A stretch of 64,000 nt of DNA from JACQFV01 sp964593585 (GCA_964593585.1 CAZQIZ010000004.1:62001-126000), one strand, 5' to 3'. Positions 26,418 through 35,585 are shown, numbered from the stretch's first letter. Numbers and translations are program-made. The notes: a model not told the origin generated them from the sequence alone.

Positions 26418-26774
26418 CTACTCGATGGATTCGCTCGGCCGCTCGACTTTGATCTTGCCCTCGATCAGCTCAGAGAGGGCAAACGAGGTCATCTTCAGCC
26501 TTTTCAACTCGGCGGCCTCTTCCATGCCCCGTTCCTCCATGGCCACTTTCTTGGCGTTGAGCTGACGGGCGCGGGCCGCGGCAATCAAGACACCCTCGTA
26601 GCGGTTCTTGGCGTGCTGGCGCAGCCCCTCCAGCGAGATGAGCCGGCCGTGCTTGCCGCCGCGCAGGGTCAGCCGTCCCTTTTCGAGGCGCGGCTGCACC
26701 GGGGCAAATGTCTGCTCGTCGTGCTCGTCATCCATCGCGTTGCGATCGTTGGTGTCAACCATAGCCATTCCCAT
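26418..26774 (-). CDS. rpoZ: RNA polymerase omega subunit (RpoZ-like)
   Basis: A 118-aa protein with the omega/Rpb6 core: KNRYEGVLIAAARARQLN followed by a basic segment and a helix (TSFALSELIEGKIKVE). The N-terminal ~45 residues are an acidic extension. ATG 26774 has GGAAGGA a few bases upstream. It follows gmk, a common arrangement (yicC-gmk-rpoZ), which supports the assignment despite the low conservation of omega. Confidence 0.85.
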   Translation of the reverse strand: MGMAMVDTNDRNAMDDEHDEQTFAPVQPRLEKGRLTLRGGKHGRLISLEGLRQHAKNRYEGVLIAAARARQLNAKKVAMEERGMEEAAELKRLKMTSFALSELIEGKIKVERPSESIE

Positions 26775-26799
26775 TAGTCCTTCCTCCGTGCGTGTGATT

Positions 26800-27426
26800 T
26801 CAAGCCGGCGACGTGGCGGCGGCGGCCTGCGACGGGTGCCGTTCACGTCGCAACATTTCGGCGCGGATCACCGCTTCGCAGTCGGCAATACAGTCCTTCA
26901 GGTCATCGTTGGTCACCAGATAGTCATATTCGCCGGCGCGGCCCAGTTCGGTCCGGGCGGTCTCCAACCGCCGGGCGATGGCCTCCGGCGACTCGGACCG
27001 GCGGCCCTTCAGGCGACGGACAAGCGCGCTCATCGAAGTGGGCAGAAGGAAGATGCTCACCACGCCGGGCAGGGCGCGACGGAGAGACGCCGCCCCTTGA
27101 ACGTCGAGGTCGAAGAGCATGATCCGTTTCTGACGTTGGGCCCGCTCGATGTTGGCGCGCGGCGTGCCATACGACTTGTCATGCACCGTCGCCCACTCCG
27201 CCAGTTGGCCCGCGTCCCTCATACGCGCAAATTGCTCCGCCGTCGCAAAAAAATAGTGTGTGCCGTTGCGCTCGCCGGCGCGTTTGGCGCGGGTTGTGAC
27301 CGACACCGAGTAGAGAAATTCGGGGTGCTTGCGGCGCAGGGCGTTGATAACGGTGGTCTTGCCGCCGCCCGACGGGGAGGAGATCACCACCAGCATCGCG
27401 GTGCCCGTCCAGCGCCCCATTCTCAT
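26800..27426 (-). CDS. gmk: Guanylate kinase
   Basis: Phosphorylates GMP to GDP. The P-loop SSPSGGGKTT is at 16-25; the GMP-binding segment includes SVSVTTRAKRAGERNGTHYF; the lid follows IFLLPTSMSAL. The 208-aa length is normal. Met1, Met3 or Met11 could start it; the family begins close to Met11. Between yicC and rpoZ on the minus strand. Confidence 0.96.
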   Translation of the reverse strand: MRMGRWTGTAMLVVISSPSGGGKTTVINALRRKHPEFLYSVSVTTRAKRAGERNGTHYFFATAEQFARMRDAGQLAEWATVHDKSYGTPRANIERAQRQKRIMLFDLDVQGAASLRRALPGVVSIFLLPTSMSALVRRLKGRRSESPEAIARRLETARTELGRAGEYDYLVTNDDLKDCIADCEAVIRAEMLRRERHPSQAAAATSPA

Positions 27427-27445
27427 CGGTCTCCGTGCCCGTCCC

Positions 27446-28336
27446 TTACTCGATGTTTTGCACCTGCTCGCGGATGCGCTCCAACTCTTCCTTCAACTGC
27501 ACCGCGAGACTTGAGATCTCTGCCGAGACCGACTTGGAGGCGATCGTGTTCGCCTCGCGGTTCATCTCCTGCAGGAGAAAATTGAGACGCCGTCCGGCGG
27601 CCTCGCCGGCTTCGAGCGTCTCGACAAAATGCCCGGTGTGCACCAAAAGCCGCACGCACTCCTCGGTGATATCGGCGCGATCGGCCAGGAAGGCGACCTC
27701 CTGGGCGATGCGCTGCGGCTCGACGCCGGTCTGGCCGAGCAGCTCCTGGATGCGGGTATTGAGGCGGTCGCGAATCGTCGCCGGGACGGTCGCGGCCAGT
27801 TGTTTCACCTGGCCGACACAGGATTCGATGATCGCCACCCGTTCACGCAGATCGCGCGCCAGCGCTTCGCCTTCGCGGCGACGCGCCGTCACCAACTGCT
27901 CGAGGGCCGCGTTCAACGATTCGGTCAGCACCGACTCCACCGTGGCATCGATCGTTTCCGCCTGCGTTCCCCACAGGTCAGGAATGCGCAGCAGATCGCC
28001 GAGCGCCAGCGGGCCAAGCGATGTGTGTCTTGCGCCGATGCGCTGCAGTGTTTCCACATACCAATCGACCAAGGCATCGTTGGGCGCCTGGTTCGGCGCG
28101 AATTCGACACGCTCCCAAGTCAGTTGGCCGAAGATCTTGCCGCGGGACAGACGCTTGTCGATCAACCCGCGCAGTGGAGATTCCATCCCCATGAGCCAGC
28201 GCGGCAGGCGCAGGGAGATTTCCAGGAAGCGGCTGTTGACCGAGGAGAGCTCAAAGACGGCACGGTAGCCGTCGCGGACAACCTCACCGCGGCCAAAGCC
28301 GGTCATGCTTTCGATGTAAGCGCTCTTTCCCGCCAT
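27446..28336 (-). CDS. yicC: YicC/YloC family endoribonuclease
   Basis: A 296-aa protein of the YicC family, recently associated with RNA decay. The N-terminal signature SMTGFGRGEV and SSVNSRFLEISLRLP, and the C-terminal DUF1732 region (DITEECVRLLVHTGHFVETL, RRLNFLLQEMNREANTI) are both present. First gene of the yicC-gmk-rpoZ operon, divergent from the NFACT gene. Confidence 0.93.
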   Translation of the reverse strand: MAGKSAYIESMTGFGRGEVVRDGYRAVFELSSVNSRFLEISLRLPRWLMGMESPLRGLIDKRLSRGKIFGQLTWERVEFAPNQAPNDALVDWYVETLQRIGARHTSLGPLALGDLLRIPDLWGTQAETIDATVESVLTESLNAALEQLVTARRREGEALARDLRERVAIIESCVGQVKQLAATVPATIRDRLNTRIQELLGQTGVEPQRIAQEVAFLADRADITEECVRLLVHTGHFVETLEAGEAAGRRLNFLLQEMNREANTIASKSVSAEISSLAVQLKEELERIREQVQNIE

Positions 28337-28349
28337 AATAGAAACGTCT

Positions 28350-28378
28350 ATAATCCGCTATTCGCGGCCGGAAGTCAA
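28350..28378 (-). promoter_or_regulatory. Promoter for yicC-gmk-rpoZ
   Basis: Minus strand TTGACT (28378-28373), 17-base spacer, GATTAT (28355-28350). The start site would be only a few bases from the yicC ATG. The same bases give a TATAAT on the plus strand (28349-28354) that may serve the divergent NFACT gene, although its -35 is poor. Confidence 0.45.
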
Positions 28379-28418
28379 TCGATTATCCGCCGAGCGAGAG
28401 AGCCAAGGCATTGGGACA

Positions 28419-30152
28419 ATGAAAGTTATCGGCTGGCAATTGGTGCGTTTGGCCCGCGAGGCGCAAGCGCTCCTTGTGGGGTGCCAGATTGAACAGATCC
28501 GTCGACGCCCCGATCGGGCGCGAATCGGTCTGGTCGCCGGATCGTCGCGCGGGAAGTTCCACATTGTCGTCGGCATACGCGGGGAAGCGGCGGCGCTCTA
28601 TTGGTCGCAAACCAAATCACGCATTGCCGACTGGGAACTCTATGAACGCACCGAAGCATTCAACCGTCTGCGCTCGGCGCGTCTGACCGCCGTGGGCATC
28701 GCCGCCAATGACCGGATCCTGCGATTCGAGTTCGACAAACCCGGCGAGGCGCCGGAGGAGGACCGTCGTTACTCGTTGGTCGCCGCCTGGACCGGGAGCG
28801 TGGCCAACTTGTGGCTGATCGATCCGACGGATGAGACCATCCTGGAATCGCTGCACCCCGACACCGAGGCCGAGGATCGCGGACGGCGACGCGCGTTGAG
28901 TCTTCCTGCGCCGCCCGATCTGGCCGATTGGCGGACGCTGACGCGAACGGACTACAAGAAACTGCGCCAGTCCGACCAGACGCTTGACCTCGGCGACTTT
29001 CTGCGGCGGCGTTTCTGGGGGATCGATAGCGGCTTGGCCCGTCAGATCGAGGAACGCGTCGGTGCGATATCACAATCGGAGATGGCCGGTGAGCATTCGG
29101 CGTTGCGCGACTGGGAGGAGTTCCAGGCGTTGCAGGAAGTCACAGGAGCGGCGATCGATCCGTCCACTCCGTTGTCGCTGACCGGAGTCGGCAATGACCC
29201 ATCGGACATTCGACTCGCCGGCGATGACCCCGCCGGGACGACATCGTTGGCCGAACTTCTGGTCGCCTGCGATCGCGCACGCGCCGCGGAGGCGCCGGGA
29301 TCGGGACCGGTGGCGCACATCGCCGGCGCCTTGCGCGACCTGCTGCGCAAAAACGAGCGCCGTCTGGCCTCGCTGGCGCGGACCGAGGCGGAGGGAGCGC
29401 GCGCCGACGAATACAAGCGTCTGGCCGACCTGCTGTCGGCGCATCGTGCCGACCTACGCAAGGGGATGGCGGGAATCGACGTGCCGGACTGGCAGGGGGG
29501 ATCAAAGATCACCATCCCGCTCAATGCGGCGCGTTCGCCGCAACAGAACATCGAGGACTACTATCGCAAGGCGCGCAAGGCGGCCGATGCAGTGGCCGCG
29601 GCGCGCAACGAACGTCCGCATCTGGCGCGCGACCTGGAACGGTTGCGCGCGGCGCTGGCGCGGATCGATGCCGGACTGGTGGAGGGTGAGGCGCTGCGTG
29701 AGATCGCCGTAGCTTTCGGTATCGACCCGGAAGCGCCCCCGGTGGGACGTCGTCCGGCGCCGCGTCTGCCCTATCGCGAGTTCGTGATCGGGCGCGACCG
29801 CCTGCTGGTGGGACGTTCCTCGCGCGACAACGATGAATTGACGCTGCGCCATGCCCGTCCGCAGGACCTGTTCTTCCATGTGCATGGCTCGCCGGGATCG
29901 CATGTGATCCTGCGCCGCGAGAACCGTGATACGCCGGTCGACAAGGACACGATCACGCTGGCCGCGCAGGTGGCGGCCTACTTCAGCAAGTCCAAGCATG
30001 CGGGGTTGGTGCCGGTGGTGTACACCGAGGCCCGGTATGTGCGCAAACCGCGCAAGGCCCCGGCGGGCACGGTGAGCGTCGAGCGCGAAAAAACCATCAT
30101 GGTCCGTCCCCTGCCGCCCCCGGGTTACCACGACAAGAAGACCCCGGATTAG
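28419..30152 (+). CDS. NFACT family protein (RqcH-like)
   Basis: A 577-aa protein of the NFACT family (eukaryotic NEMF, bacterial RqcH). It has an NFACT-N domain (GCQIEQIRRRPDRARIGL, DRILRFEFDKPG), a coiled-coil middle, and the NFACT-R domain near the C-terminus with FVIGRDRLLVGRSSRDNDEL and FFHVHGSPGSHVIL. RqcH recruits tRNA-Ala to stalled 50S subunits to add Ala tails. Older databases call such proteins fibronectin-binding; the ribosome-rescue role is the better supported one, though it is inferred here. Confidence 0.9.
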   Translation: MKVIGWQLVRLAREAQALLVGCQIEQIRRRPDRARIGLVAGSSRGKFHIVVGIRGEAAALYWSQTKSRIADWELYERTEAFNRLRSARLTAVGIAANDRILRFEFDKPGEAPEEDRRYSLVAAWTGSVANLWLIDPTDETILESLHPDTEAEDRGRRRALSLPAPPDLADWRTLTRTDYKKLRQSDQTLDLGDFLRRRFWGIDSGLARQIEERVGAISQSEMAGEHSALRDWEEFQALQEVTGAAIDPSTPLSLTGVGNDPSDIRLAGDDPAGTTSLAELLVACDRARAAEAPGSGPVAHIAGALRDLLRKNERRLASLARTEAEGARADEYKRLADLLSAHRADLRKGMAGIDVPDWQGGSKITIPLNAARSPQQNIEDYYRKARKAADAVAAARNERPHLARDLERLRAALARIDAGLVEGEALREIAVAFGIDPEAPPVGRRPAPRLPYREFVIGRDRLLVGRSSRDNDELTLRHARPQDLFFHVHGSPGSHVILRRENRDTPVDKDTITLAAQVAAYFSKSKHAGLVPVVYTEARYVRKPRKAPAGTVSVEREKTIMVRPLPPPGYHDKKTPD

Positions 30153-30223
30153 CCGGGCCGGGTGGCGCCAAAGCGGGTCTTGAGTGTATATTAGGAGGCG
30201 CGACCGTCCGACCCAACCTGACC

Positions 30224-30592
30224 ATGAAGATCAAAATCGCCATTGTGACCGTACTCATCCTCGCCGCCGTCGGCGTGGTCTGGATGTACCAGTCCGGCCA
30301 GCTGGGCGTTGTCGATCCGCAAAACCGCAAGGTCGAACAGCCGATCGACGAAGACACCTTTGTGAAGGCCTATGTCGAGCTGGCCACATTGGCCGAGACG
30401 ATGGCCATCGGCACGCCGGAGTACGAGCGCGAGAAGTCGCGCGTGCTGGAGGGACTGGGGGTCACCTCGGAGGCAGTCGAAAAGCAATTGGCCTCCTACA
30501 ACAACCGCCCCGACCTGTGGCATCCGATCTGGGAGAAGATTCAGGCCGAGCTGCAGAAGCGGGCCGGGACCTCGGGCGCGGCGGGCAGCTAA
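30224..30592 (+). CDS. Small membrane-anchored protein, unknown function
   Basis: A 122-aa protein with one N-terminal hydrophobic segment (IAIVTVLILAAVGVVWMY) and a helical, charged extracytoplasmic domain (FVKAYVELATLAETMAIG, REKSRVLEGLGVTSEAVEKQ). A TATATT box lies 32 bases upstream, with no clear -35. No family was recognised. It has its own terminator. Confidence 0.7.
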   Translation: MKIKIAIVTVLILAAVGVVWMYQSGQLGVVDPQNRKVEQPIDEDTFVKAYVELATLAETMAIGTPEYEREKSRVLEGLGVTSEAVEKQLASYNNRPDLWHPIWEKIQAELQKRAGTSGAAGS

Positions 30593-30613
30593 GGACAGCA
30601 GACCGATTACCCG

Positions 30614-30650
30614 ACGCCGCCCGCTGGAATTCGCTGGCGGCGTTTGATTT
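30614..30650 (+). terminator. Intrinsic terminator
   Basis: ACGCCGCC and GGCGGCGT arms with a 14-base loop followed by TTTGATTTT; ends the preceding small gene. Confidence 0.75.
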
Positions 30651-30790
30651 TGGCCGAGCTACTGCCTTCGTCAGGGATTATTTCCGCGAGATGATTGACA
30701 GCCGCAAGATGCCTTTCCTTACTTGGCAATCAGCAATCTGACTCGCTCGGGTGCGCGGAATCTCCGACCGCCCGGAGGCGGAGCGAAAAC

Positions 30791-31066
30791 ATGACAATAA
30801 TTATCCGCATCCCCGGACCATTGCGCGCGACCTGCGGTGGCGCGACCGAAGTGTCGGTGTCGGCTCCAACCATCGCGGCGGCCCTCAACGAAATCGAGCG
30901 GCAGCATCCATTGCTGTATCGCGGCGTCTGCGACGAGACCGGTCGGGTGCGTCGTCACATTAATCTGTTCATCAACAAGTCACTGGTGCGTGGCCCGCAG
31001 GGGCTGACAACACAACTGTCGCCGGGGGATGTGATTACGATCATGCCCGCGGTTTCGGGAGGTTGA
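30791..31066 (+). CDS. MoaD/ThiS-like ubiquitin-fold sulfur carrier
   Basis: A 91-aa beta-grasp protein ending in a Gly-Gly tail (TIMPAVSGG), as required for adenylation and thiocarboxylation. GGAGGCGGAG lies upstream of ATG 30791. No molybdopterin or thiamine genes are nearby, and it is joined to a beta-propeller gene (stop and next start within 5 bases), an arrangement seen in small 'MoaD-BNR' pairs. Pathway unknown. Confidence 0.85.
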   Translation: MTIIIRIPGPLRATCGGATEVSVSAPTIAAALNEIERQHPLLYRGVCDETGRVRRHINLFINKSLVRGPQGLTTQLSPGDVITIMPAVSGG

Positions 31067-31068
31067 GC

Positions 31069-32160
31069 ATGCCGGAACGTGTGATTCTCTGCCTGGGAAC
31101 CAAGAAGGGACTGTTCGTGGCCGAGGCGGCCAAGACCCGTCGCCGCTTCGAATTACGGGGGCCGTTCGGGCCGGGCGTCTCGGTCAATGCGGCGCTGGTC
31201 GATCGCCGCGGCAAGCCGCGCATCTATGCCTCCAGCTGTAATCCGTTTTTCGGCATGAAGGTCCTGCGCTCAACCGATCTGGGCAAAACGTTCAAGGAGA
31301 CCAAGTCGGCGCCGACCTTCCCGAAGGACGATGGGCGGGCGTTGGCGAACATCTGGTCGCTGGAAGCGGGGCGTGACTCGAAGGACCTGTGGTGCGGCGT
31401 TGAGCCGGCGGCGCTGTTCCACAGCGAAGACGGCGGCGATTCCTGGGAGATGGTGCCGGGGATCAGCAACCACGAGCACGCGCGCCAGTGGCAACCCGGC
31501 GCCGGCGGGCTCTGCATGCACACCATCCTGATGGATGGCGAGCGCATCCATCTCGGCATTTCGACCGGCGGGCATTACTTAAGCGAGGACCGCGGCCAGA
31601 GCTTCCGCCCGGCTAATGTCGGCGTCGGCGCCGGATTTGTCCCCGATCCGTTCCCGGAATGGGGGCAGTGCGTCCACAAGATCGCGGGGCATCCGGATGC
31701 GCCGGGCCGATTCTACATGCAAAACCACGGCGGCTGGGACGAGCGACCTGGGATCGGTGTGCTGCGCAGCGACGACCACGGCCACACTTGGTGCTCGATT
31801 GCCAAAGGGCTGCCATCGGACTTCGGCTTCCCCATCGTGGTACACCCACACAATCCCGATGTCGTCTATGTCGTGCCGCTGGAAGGGATGACACGGACTT
31901 GTCCCGGCGGCGCGCCCGCGGTCTGGCGCAGCGAAAGCGGCGGCGATTCCTGGAAGCGACTGGCCAAGGGATTCCCCAAAAGGGACTCGTACTTCACCGT
32001 GCTGCGCGACGCGCTCGACATCGATGACCTGAAGTCTCCGGCGCTCTACTTGGGCACGACGACCGGACAACTGTGGATGGGACGCGAGGGCGGCGAGGAA
32101 TGGACCTGCCTCTTCGATTCGCTGCCGCCGATCCATTGTGTCAAAGTCGCGGTTGTGTAA
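31069..32160 (+). CDS. Sortilin/BNR-type beta-propeller protein
   Basis: A 363-aa cytosolic protein built from BNR/Asp-box repeats (SEDGGDSWEM, SEDRGQSFRP, SDDHGHTWCS, SESGGDSWKR), each marking a propeller blade, as in VPS10/sortilin and plant photosystem stability factor-like proteins. No signal peptide. ATG 31069 with GGGAGG upstream is preferred over a TTG six bases earlier that overlaps the MoaD-like stop. Co-transcribed with that gene; role unknown. Confidence 0.85.
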   Translation: MPERVILCLGTKKGLFVAEAAKTRRRFELRGPFGPGVSVNAALVDRRGKPRIYASSCNPFFGMKVLRSTDLGKTFKETKSAPTFPKDDGRALANIWSLEAGRDSKDLWCGVEPAALFHSEDGGDSWEMVPGISNHEHARQWQPGAGGLCMHTILMDGERIHLGISTGGHYLSEDRGQSFRPANVGVGAGFVPDPFPEWGQCVHKIAGHPDAPGRFYMQNHGGWDERPGIGVLRSDDHGHTWCSIAKGLPSDFGFPIVVHPHNPDVVYVVPLEGMTRTCPGGAPAVWRSESGGDSWKRLAKGFPKRDSYFTVLRDALDIDDLKSPALYLGTTTGQLWMGREGGEEWTCLFDSLPPIHCVKVAVV

Positions 32161-32184
32161 TCCCGCCAAGATCGACTTTGCATT

Positions 32185-32743
32185 CCCCCTCTCCCCCGCA
32201 GGGGGAGAGGGCTGGGGTGAGGGGTCACCCTGCCGCATGCAACAGCCCCTCACCCTAACCCTCTCCCCTTTCAGGGGAGAGGGGACTTTTCATGAGTCAA
32301 TCGCACTGCATGCACTACGCACGGCCCCTCTCCCCCGCAGGGGGAGAGGGCTGGGGTGAGGGGCTACCCTGCCGCATGCATCAGCCTCTCTCCCTAACCC
32401 TCCCCCCTTTCAGGGGAGAGGGGAATNNNNNNNNNNNNNNNNNNNNNNNNNNNNNNNNNNNNNNNNNNNNNNNNNNNNNNNNNNNNNNNNNNNNNNNNNN
32501 NNNNNNNNNNNNNNNNNNNNNNNNNNTCTCATTCCTCAGTCACCATAAATACACGACGCTCTGCCCCCTCTCCCCCACAGGAGGAGGGGGCCGGGGTGAG
32601 GGGCTGCCTCGGCGCATGCATCAGCCCCTCACTCTAACCCTCTCCCCTTTCAGGGGAGAGGGGAATTCTCATTCCTCAGTCACCATAAATACACGACGCT
32701 CTGCCCCCTCTCCCCCACAGGGGGAGAGGGCTGGGGTGAGGGG
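32185..32743. repeat. Cluster of CCCCTCTCCCC...GGGGAGAGGGG palindromic elements
   Basis: A composite element: an arm with CCCTCTCCCCC/GGGGGAGAGGG hairpin plus GGCTGGGGTGAGGGG, about 21 spacer bases with GCATGCA, then an inverted arm CCCCTCACCCTAACCCTCT...GGGGAGAGGGG. Copies are at 32185-32284, 32325-32424, 32564-32663 and a half copy at 32704-32743. The last two sit in a 140-base tandem repeat starting at 32527 and 32667. Such elements recur between genes in many environmental genomes. They lie between two convergent genes and surround an assembly gap. Confidence 0.85.
32427..32526. other. Assembly gap (100 N)
   Basis: Exactly 100 unknown bases, a scaffolding placeholder, inside the repeat cluster; true length is unknown. 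Confidence 0.99.
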
Positions 32744-32750
32744 ATCTTGG

Positions 32751-33173
32751 TTATTCCAGGACGAAGGCGGCGATAGTGTGAATCAGCGGCGGCTCTTGGC
32801 CAGCGGGGGCGGCGGCGCCAATCGAGATCGTGTCGAAGCGAAAGCTGTTGTGCGCGGGACTTTTTTCGGCGAGGTAGCATTCGGCCGCGCGGGCGATGGC
32901 GGCCTGTTTGCGGGAAGTGATCCAGGTGATGGGGTCGCCGTATTTGGCGGTGCGGGCAGTCTTCACCTCGACAAACACGAGGCAGTCGCCGTCTTCGGCG
33001 ATGATGTCCAGCTCATTGCGGGCGCCGGGTGCGCGCCAGTTGCGAGCGATGATACGGTAGCCGATCGCGACCAGATAGTCGGCAGCGCGCTGTTCACCGC
33101 GCCGCGCCAACCGCTGGCTCGGGGTGGGATGCCTGGGCTTGGGAGTCTTGCGCGGTTTCTTGCGACCGACCAT
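32751..33173 (-). CDS. YraN/UPF0102 family nuclease-fold protein
   Basis: A 140-aa protein of the YraN family (endonuclease-like fold). Core motifs are RRGEQRAADYLVAIGYRII, NELDIIAEDGDCLVFVEVKT (with the D...EVK pattern of the fold). ATG 33173 overlaps the rnhB stop (ATGA), so translation is coupled; an ATG at 33200 is possible. Placement after rnhB is common in bacteria. Confidence 0.92.
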   Translation of the reverse strand: MVGRKKPRKTPKPRHPTPSQRLARRGEQRAADYLVAIGYRIIARNWRAPGARNELDIIAEDGDCLVFVEVKTARTAKYGDPITWITSRKQAAIARAAECYLAEKSPAHNSFRFDTISIGAAAPAGQEPPLIHTIAAFVLE

Positions 33174-33838
33174 CACAGTTCGAGGGAGTTTTGCCGCCAC
33201 TCGCGCACCGGCGCGAAACTGCGGCGGTGGATGGGCGATGGACCAAGACGCTCCAGCGCCTCCTGGTGTTCCGGCGTGGCATATCCCTTGTGATGCGCGA
33301 AGCCGTAGCCGGGGTATGTCTGGTCGTATTCCTCCATCATGCGGTCGCGGATTTCCTTGGCGAGGATCGACGCCGCGCCGATGGTGATGCTGGCGCTGTC
33401 GCCGCGGACGATGGCGCGTTGCGGGCAGGACAGATCGGGGATGAGGGCCTTGCCGTCGACCAGCACGGCCTCGGGCGGCATGGCCAGTTGTTCGATGGCG
33501 CGCCGCATGGCCAGATAGGTAGCGTTGAGGATGTTGATCCGGTCAATTTCGGCCGGCGCGACCAGCCCCACGCCCCAGGTCAGCGCCTGCGCGGCGATTG
33601 ACGGGAAGAGGGTAAGACGTTCGGCCTGCGTGAGAGTCTTGGAGTCGTGGACACCGGGATCGTCGAAGCTCTCGCTGAGAATCACGGCGACGGCGATGAC
33701 CGGACCCGCCAGGGGGCCGCGTCCGACCTCATCGACACCGGCCACCAGACGCATTCCGCTCTCCCAAAACCGCCGTTCATGGAGCCAACGGTCGAGGGCA
33801 TCGCCGTTGGCTTTTGATCCGCGCGCCACGCGTCGCAT
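33173..33838 (-). CDS. rnhB: Ribonuclease HII
   Basis: Removes ribonucleotides from DNA and Okazaki primers. Catalytic Asp36-Glu37 lie in AGVDEVGRGPLAGPV, with further acidic residues in VLVDGKALIPDL and RGDSASITIGAASILAK. The 221-aa product has a ~28-residue N-terminal extension before the conserved core; an internal ATG near residue 29 could be used instead. Part of the ffh to yraN minus-strand string. Confidence 0.96.
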   Translation of the reverse strand: MRRVARGSKANGDALDRWLHERRFWESGMRLVAGVDEVGRGPLAGPVIAVAVILSESFDDPGVHDSKTLTQAERLTLFPSIAAQALTWGVGLVAPAEIDRINILNATYLAMRRAIEQLAMPPEAVLVDGKALIPDLSCPQRAIVRGDSASITIGAASILAKEIRDRMMEEYDQTYPGYGFAHHKGYATPEHQEALERLGPSPIHRRSFAPVREWRQNSLEL

Positions 33839-33853
33839 GGGAGTCGCCGTTCG

Positions 33854-34411
33854 TTATTGCGCCAATGGAACTTTCTTGCGGTAATCCCCCGATTCCACGT
33901 ACGGCTTGAAGCGTTCGATCAGGAAGTGATGCCAGACACGATCGACGATGTCGGGAATCTCCGGCTCGATCTGTCCGGCGGCATTCACGGTCAGCATGAG
34001 CAGCGTGCTGTCGCTTCCCTGCGCCGTGAGCTCCAGCGTATGCACCATGACGATGGCGCGTCCGGTCAGGCCCAGAGGCCCCTCAAAACGCAGGAGCCGT
34101 CCGCGCCAGGCGGTGATCACGGTCGCGTGCAACGCGCCGTTGCCGGAATCGTCGAAGACCTCATAGAATCCGCCCCCGGCCTTGGGCTCGATGTAGAGCG
34201 CCTTGGGATGCTCGGCGATGGAGTGATCCCACCAGTCGCGGATGTCGCCGGTGAACGCGTCAAAGACTGCCACCGGCGATGCCGGCAGCGTCAGTTGGTG
34301 CGTGACGGAAAATCCCGTGGGCGCAAGCGGCGCGACCGCCCCCTGTCCCACCCGAAACGGCAACGCCGTCAGAAACGCCGCGACTGCGGCCACGCGCAGA
34401 AGGCGTGTCAC
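33854..34411 (-). CDS. Exported SRPBCC-fold protein
   Basis: A 185-aa protein with a signal peptide (LRVAAVAAFLTALPFRVGQG) followed by an AHSA1/SRPBCC-like domain (SPVAVFDAFTGDIRDWWDHS, KAGGGFYEVFDDSGNGALHA). It starts at GTG 34411, just after the rplS stop. An exported member of this usually cytosolic ligand-binding family is unusual. Ligand unknown. Confidence 0.8.
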   Translation of the reverse strand: MTRLLRVAAVAAFLTALPFRVGQGAVAPLAPTGFSVTHQLTLPASPVAVFDAFTGDIRDWWDHSIAEHPKALYIEPKAGGGFYEVFDDSGNGALHATVITAWRGRLLRFEGPLGLTGRAIVMVHTLELTAQGSDSTLLMLTVNAAGQIEPEIPDIVDRVWHHFLIERFKPYVESGDYRKKVPLAQ

Positions 34412-34412
34412 G

Positions 34413-34784
34413 TTACTCGCCGCCCCCGGCGGTCACGTCGGTCTTCTTCTCTTTGACCCGGGCGGCGCGTCCGGTCAGCTCGCGCATGTAGAACAACTTG
34501 GCGCGGCGGACCTTTCCCTGCTTGACCAGTTCGACCTTGGCCACGTTGGGCGAATGGGTCGGGAAGATGCGTTCGACAAACACGCCATGCTCCGAGAGCT
34601 TGCGCACGGTAAAGGTGGCGTTGGCGCCGACCCCGCGCTTCTGGATGACGGTGCCCTGGAAGACCTGGATACGTTCCTTGTCGCCTTCCTTGATCTTCAC
34701 GTGGACGCGGACGATGTCGCCGGGATTGACCGGGGCGGCTTCGGCCTGCGTGTCCTTGAGTCCGATGGTGTTGAGGTTGATCAT
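34413..34784 (-). CDS. rplS: 50S ribosomal protein L19
   Basis: A 123-aa L19 at the 30S-50S interface. Signatures: PGDIVRVHVKIKEGDKERIQ, FQGTVIQKRGVGANATFTVR, GVFVERIFPTHSPNV and KVRRAKLFYMRELTGRAARV. Last conserved gene of the ffh-rpsP-rimM-trmD-rplS operon. Confidence 0.98.
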   Translation of the reverse strand: MINLNTIGLKDTQAEAAPVNPGDIVRVHVKIKEGDKERIQVFQGTVIQKRGVGANATFTVRKLSEHGVFVERIFPTHSPNVAKVELVKQGKVRRAKLFYMRELTGRAARVKEKKTDVTAGGGE

Positions 34785-34813
34785 CGCGATACTCCTTCAA
34801 GTATGATTGTTTT

Positions 34814-35578
34814 CTATCCTTCACCGCCGACATCGAACTCGGCGTCCGCATTCTCGAGAATCCGTCGCCGGCCGCGGGCGGCCAGGTCGGGACGGTACAA
34901 TCCGGTCAATTCGCGCGCCTGTTCCGCGCGCCAGTCGGCCACTTGGGCGTGATGCCCCGACAGCAGGACCGGCGGCACTTGCAGACCGCGCCACTCGGCG
35001 GGGCGCGTGTACTGCGGCGCGCCCAGGCCGCCATCGTCGCGCACGAACGAATCGTTGCGCGCCGCTTCGTCGTTGCCCAGGAAACCCGGGACGCGTCGGG
35101 CGGTCGCCTCAATCATCACCATGGTCGGCAGTTCGCCGCCCGAGAGCACGTAGTCGCCGATGCAACGCCGCACCGGCCGCAAGTACTCGAACACGCGCTC
35201 GTCCATGCCGGTGTAGTGCCCGCAGACGAAGATCAGGTGCGACCGTCCGGCCCACTCGTCGGCGTCATCCTGGCCAAACAGCGAACCATGCGGCGTGGGA
35301 ATGATGGTCACGCAATCCTCGGCGCCCGGACCGCCGCCGAGCGATTCGACGGCGCGCGCGATCGGCTCGGCCTTGAGGATCATGCCGCCGCCGCCGCCGA
35401 ACGGGGTGTCGTCGATGGTGTGATGCGCCGGGTCATCGGACCAATCGCGCAGATCATGAACGCGCACCGACAGAACGCCCTGGGCCAGTCCACGGGCCAT
35501 CAGCGATTCACCGAGAAATCCGGAGAACATCGCCGGGAAGGCGGTGATCACATCGATGGTCAGCCCCTGTGTGCCCAT
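34814..35578 (-). CDS. trmD: tRNA (guanine37-N1)-methyltransferase TrmD
   Basis: Makes m1G37 in tRNAs to prevent frameshifting. A 254-aa SPOUT enzyme with the trefoil-knot SAM site (FVCGHYTGMDERV, GDYVLSGGELPTM) and C-terminal GLQVPPVLLSGHHAQVADWR. Classical operon position between rimM and rplS. Confidence 0.98.
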   Translation of the reverse strand: MGTQGLTIDVITAFPAMFSGFLGESLMARGLAQGVLSVRVHDLRDWSDDPAHHTIDDTPFGGGGGMILKAEPIARAVESLGGGPGAEDCVTIIPTPHGSLFGQDDADEWAGRSHLIFVCGHYTGMDERVFEYLRPVRRCIGDYVLSGGELPTMVMIEATARRVPGFLGNDEAARNDSFVRDDGGLGAPQYTRPAEWRGLQVPPVLLSGHHAQVADWRAEQARELTGLYRPDLAARGRRRILENADAEFDVGGEG

Positions 35579-35585
35579 GTGCCTG

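Noticed and set aside
32185..32743. The palindromic repeats as a CRISPR array
   Set aside because: Units are inverted and unequal, intervening sequence is nearly identical between copies, and no cas gene is adjacent.
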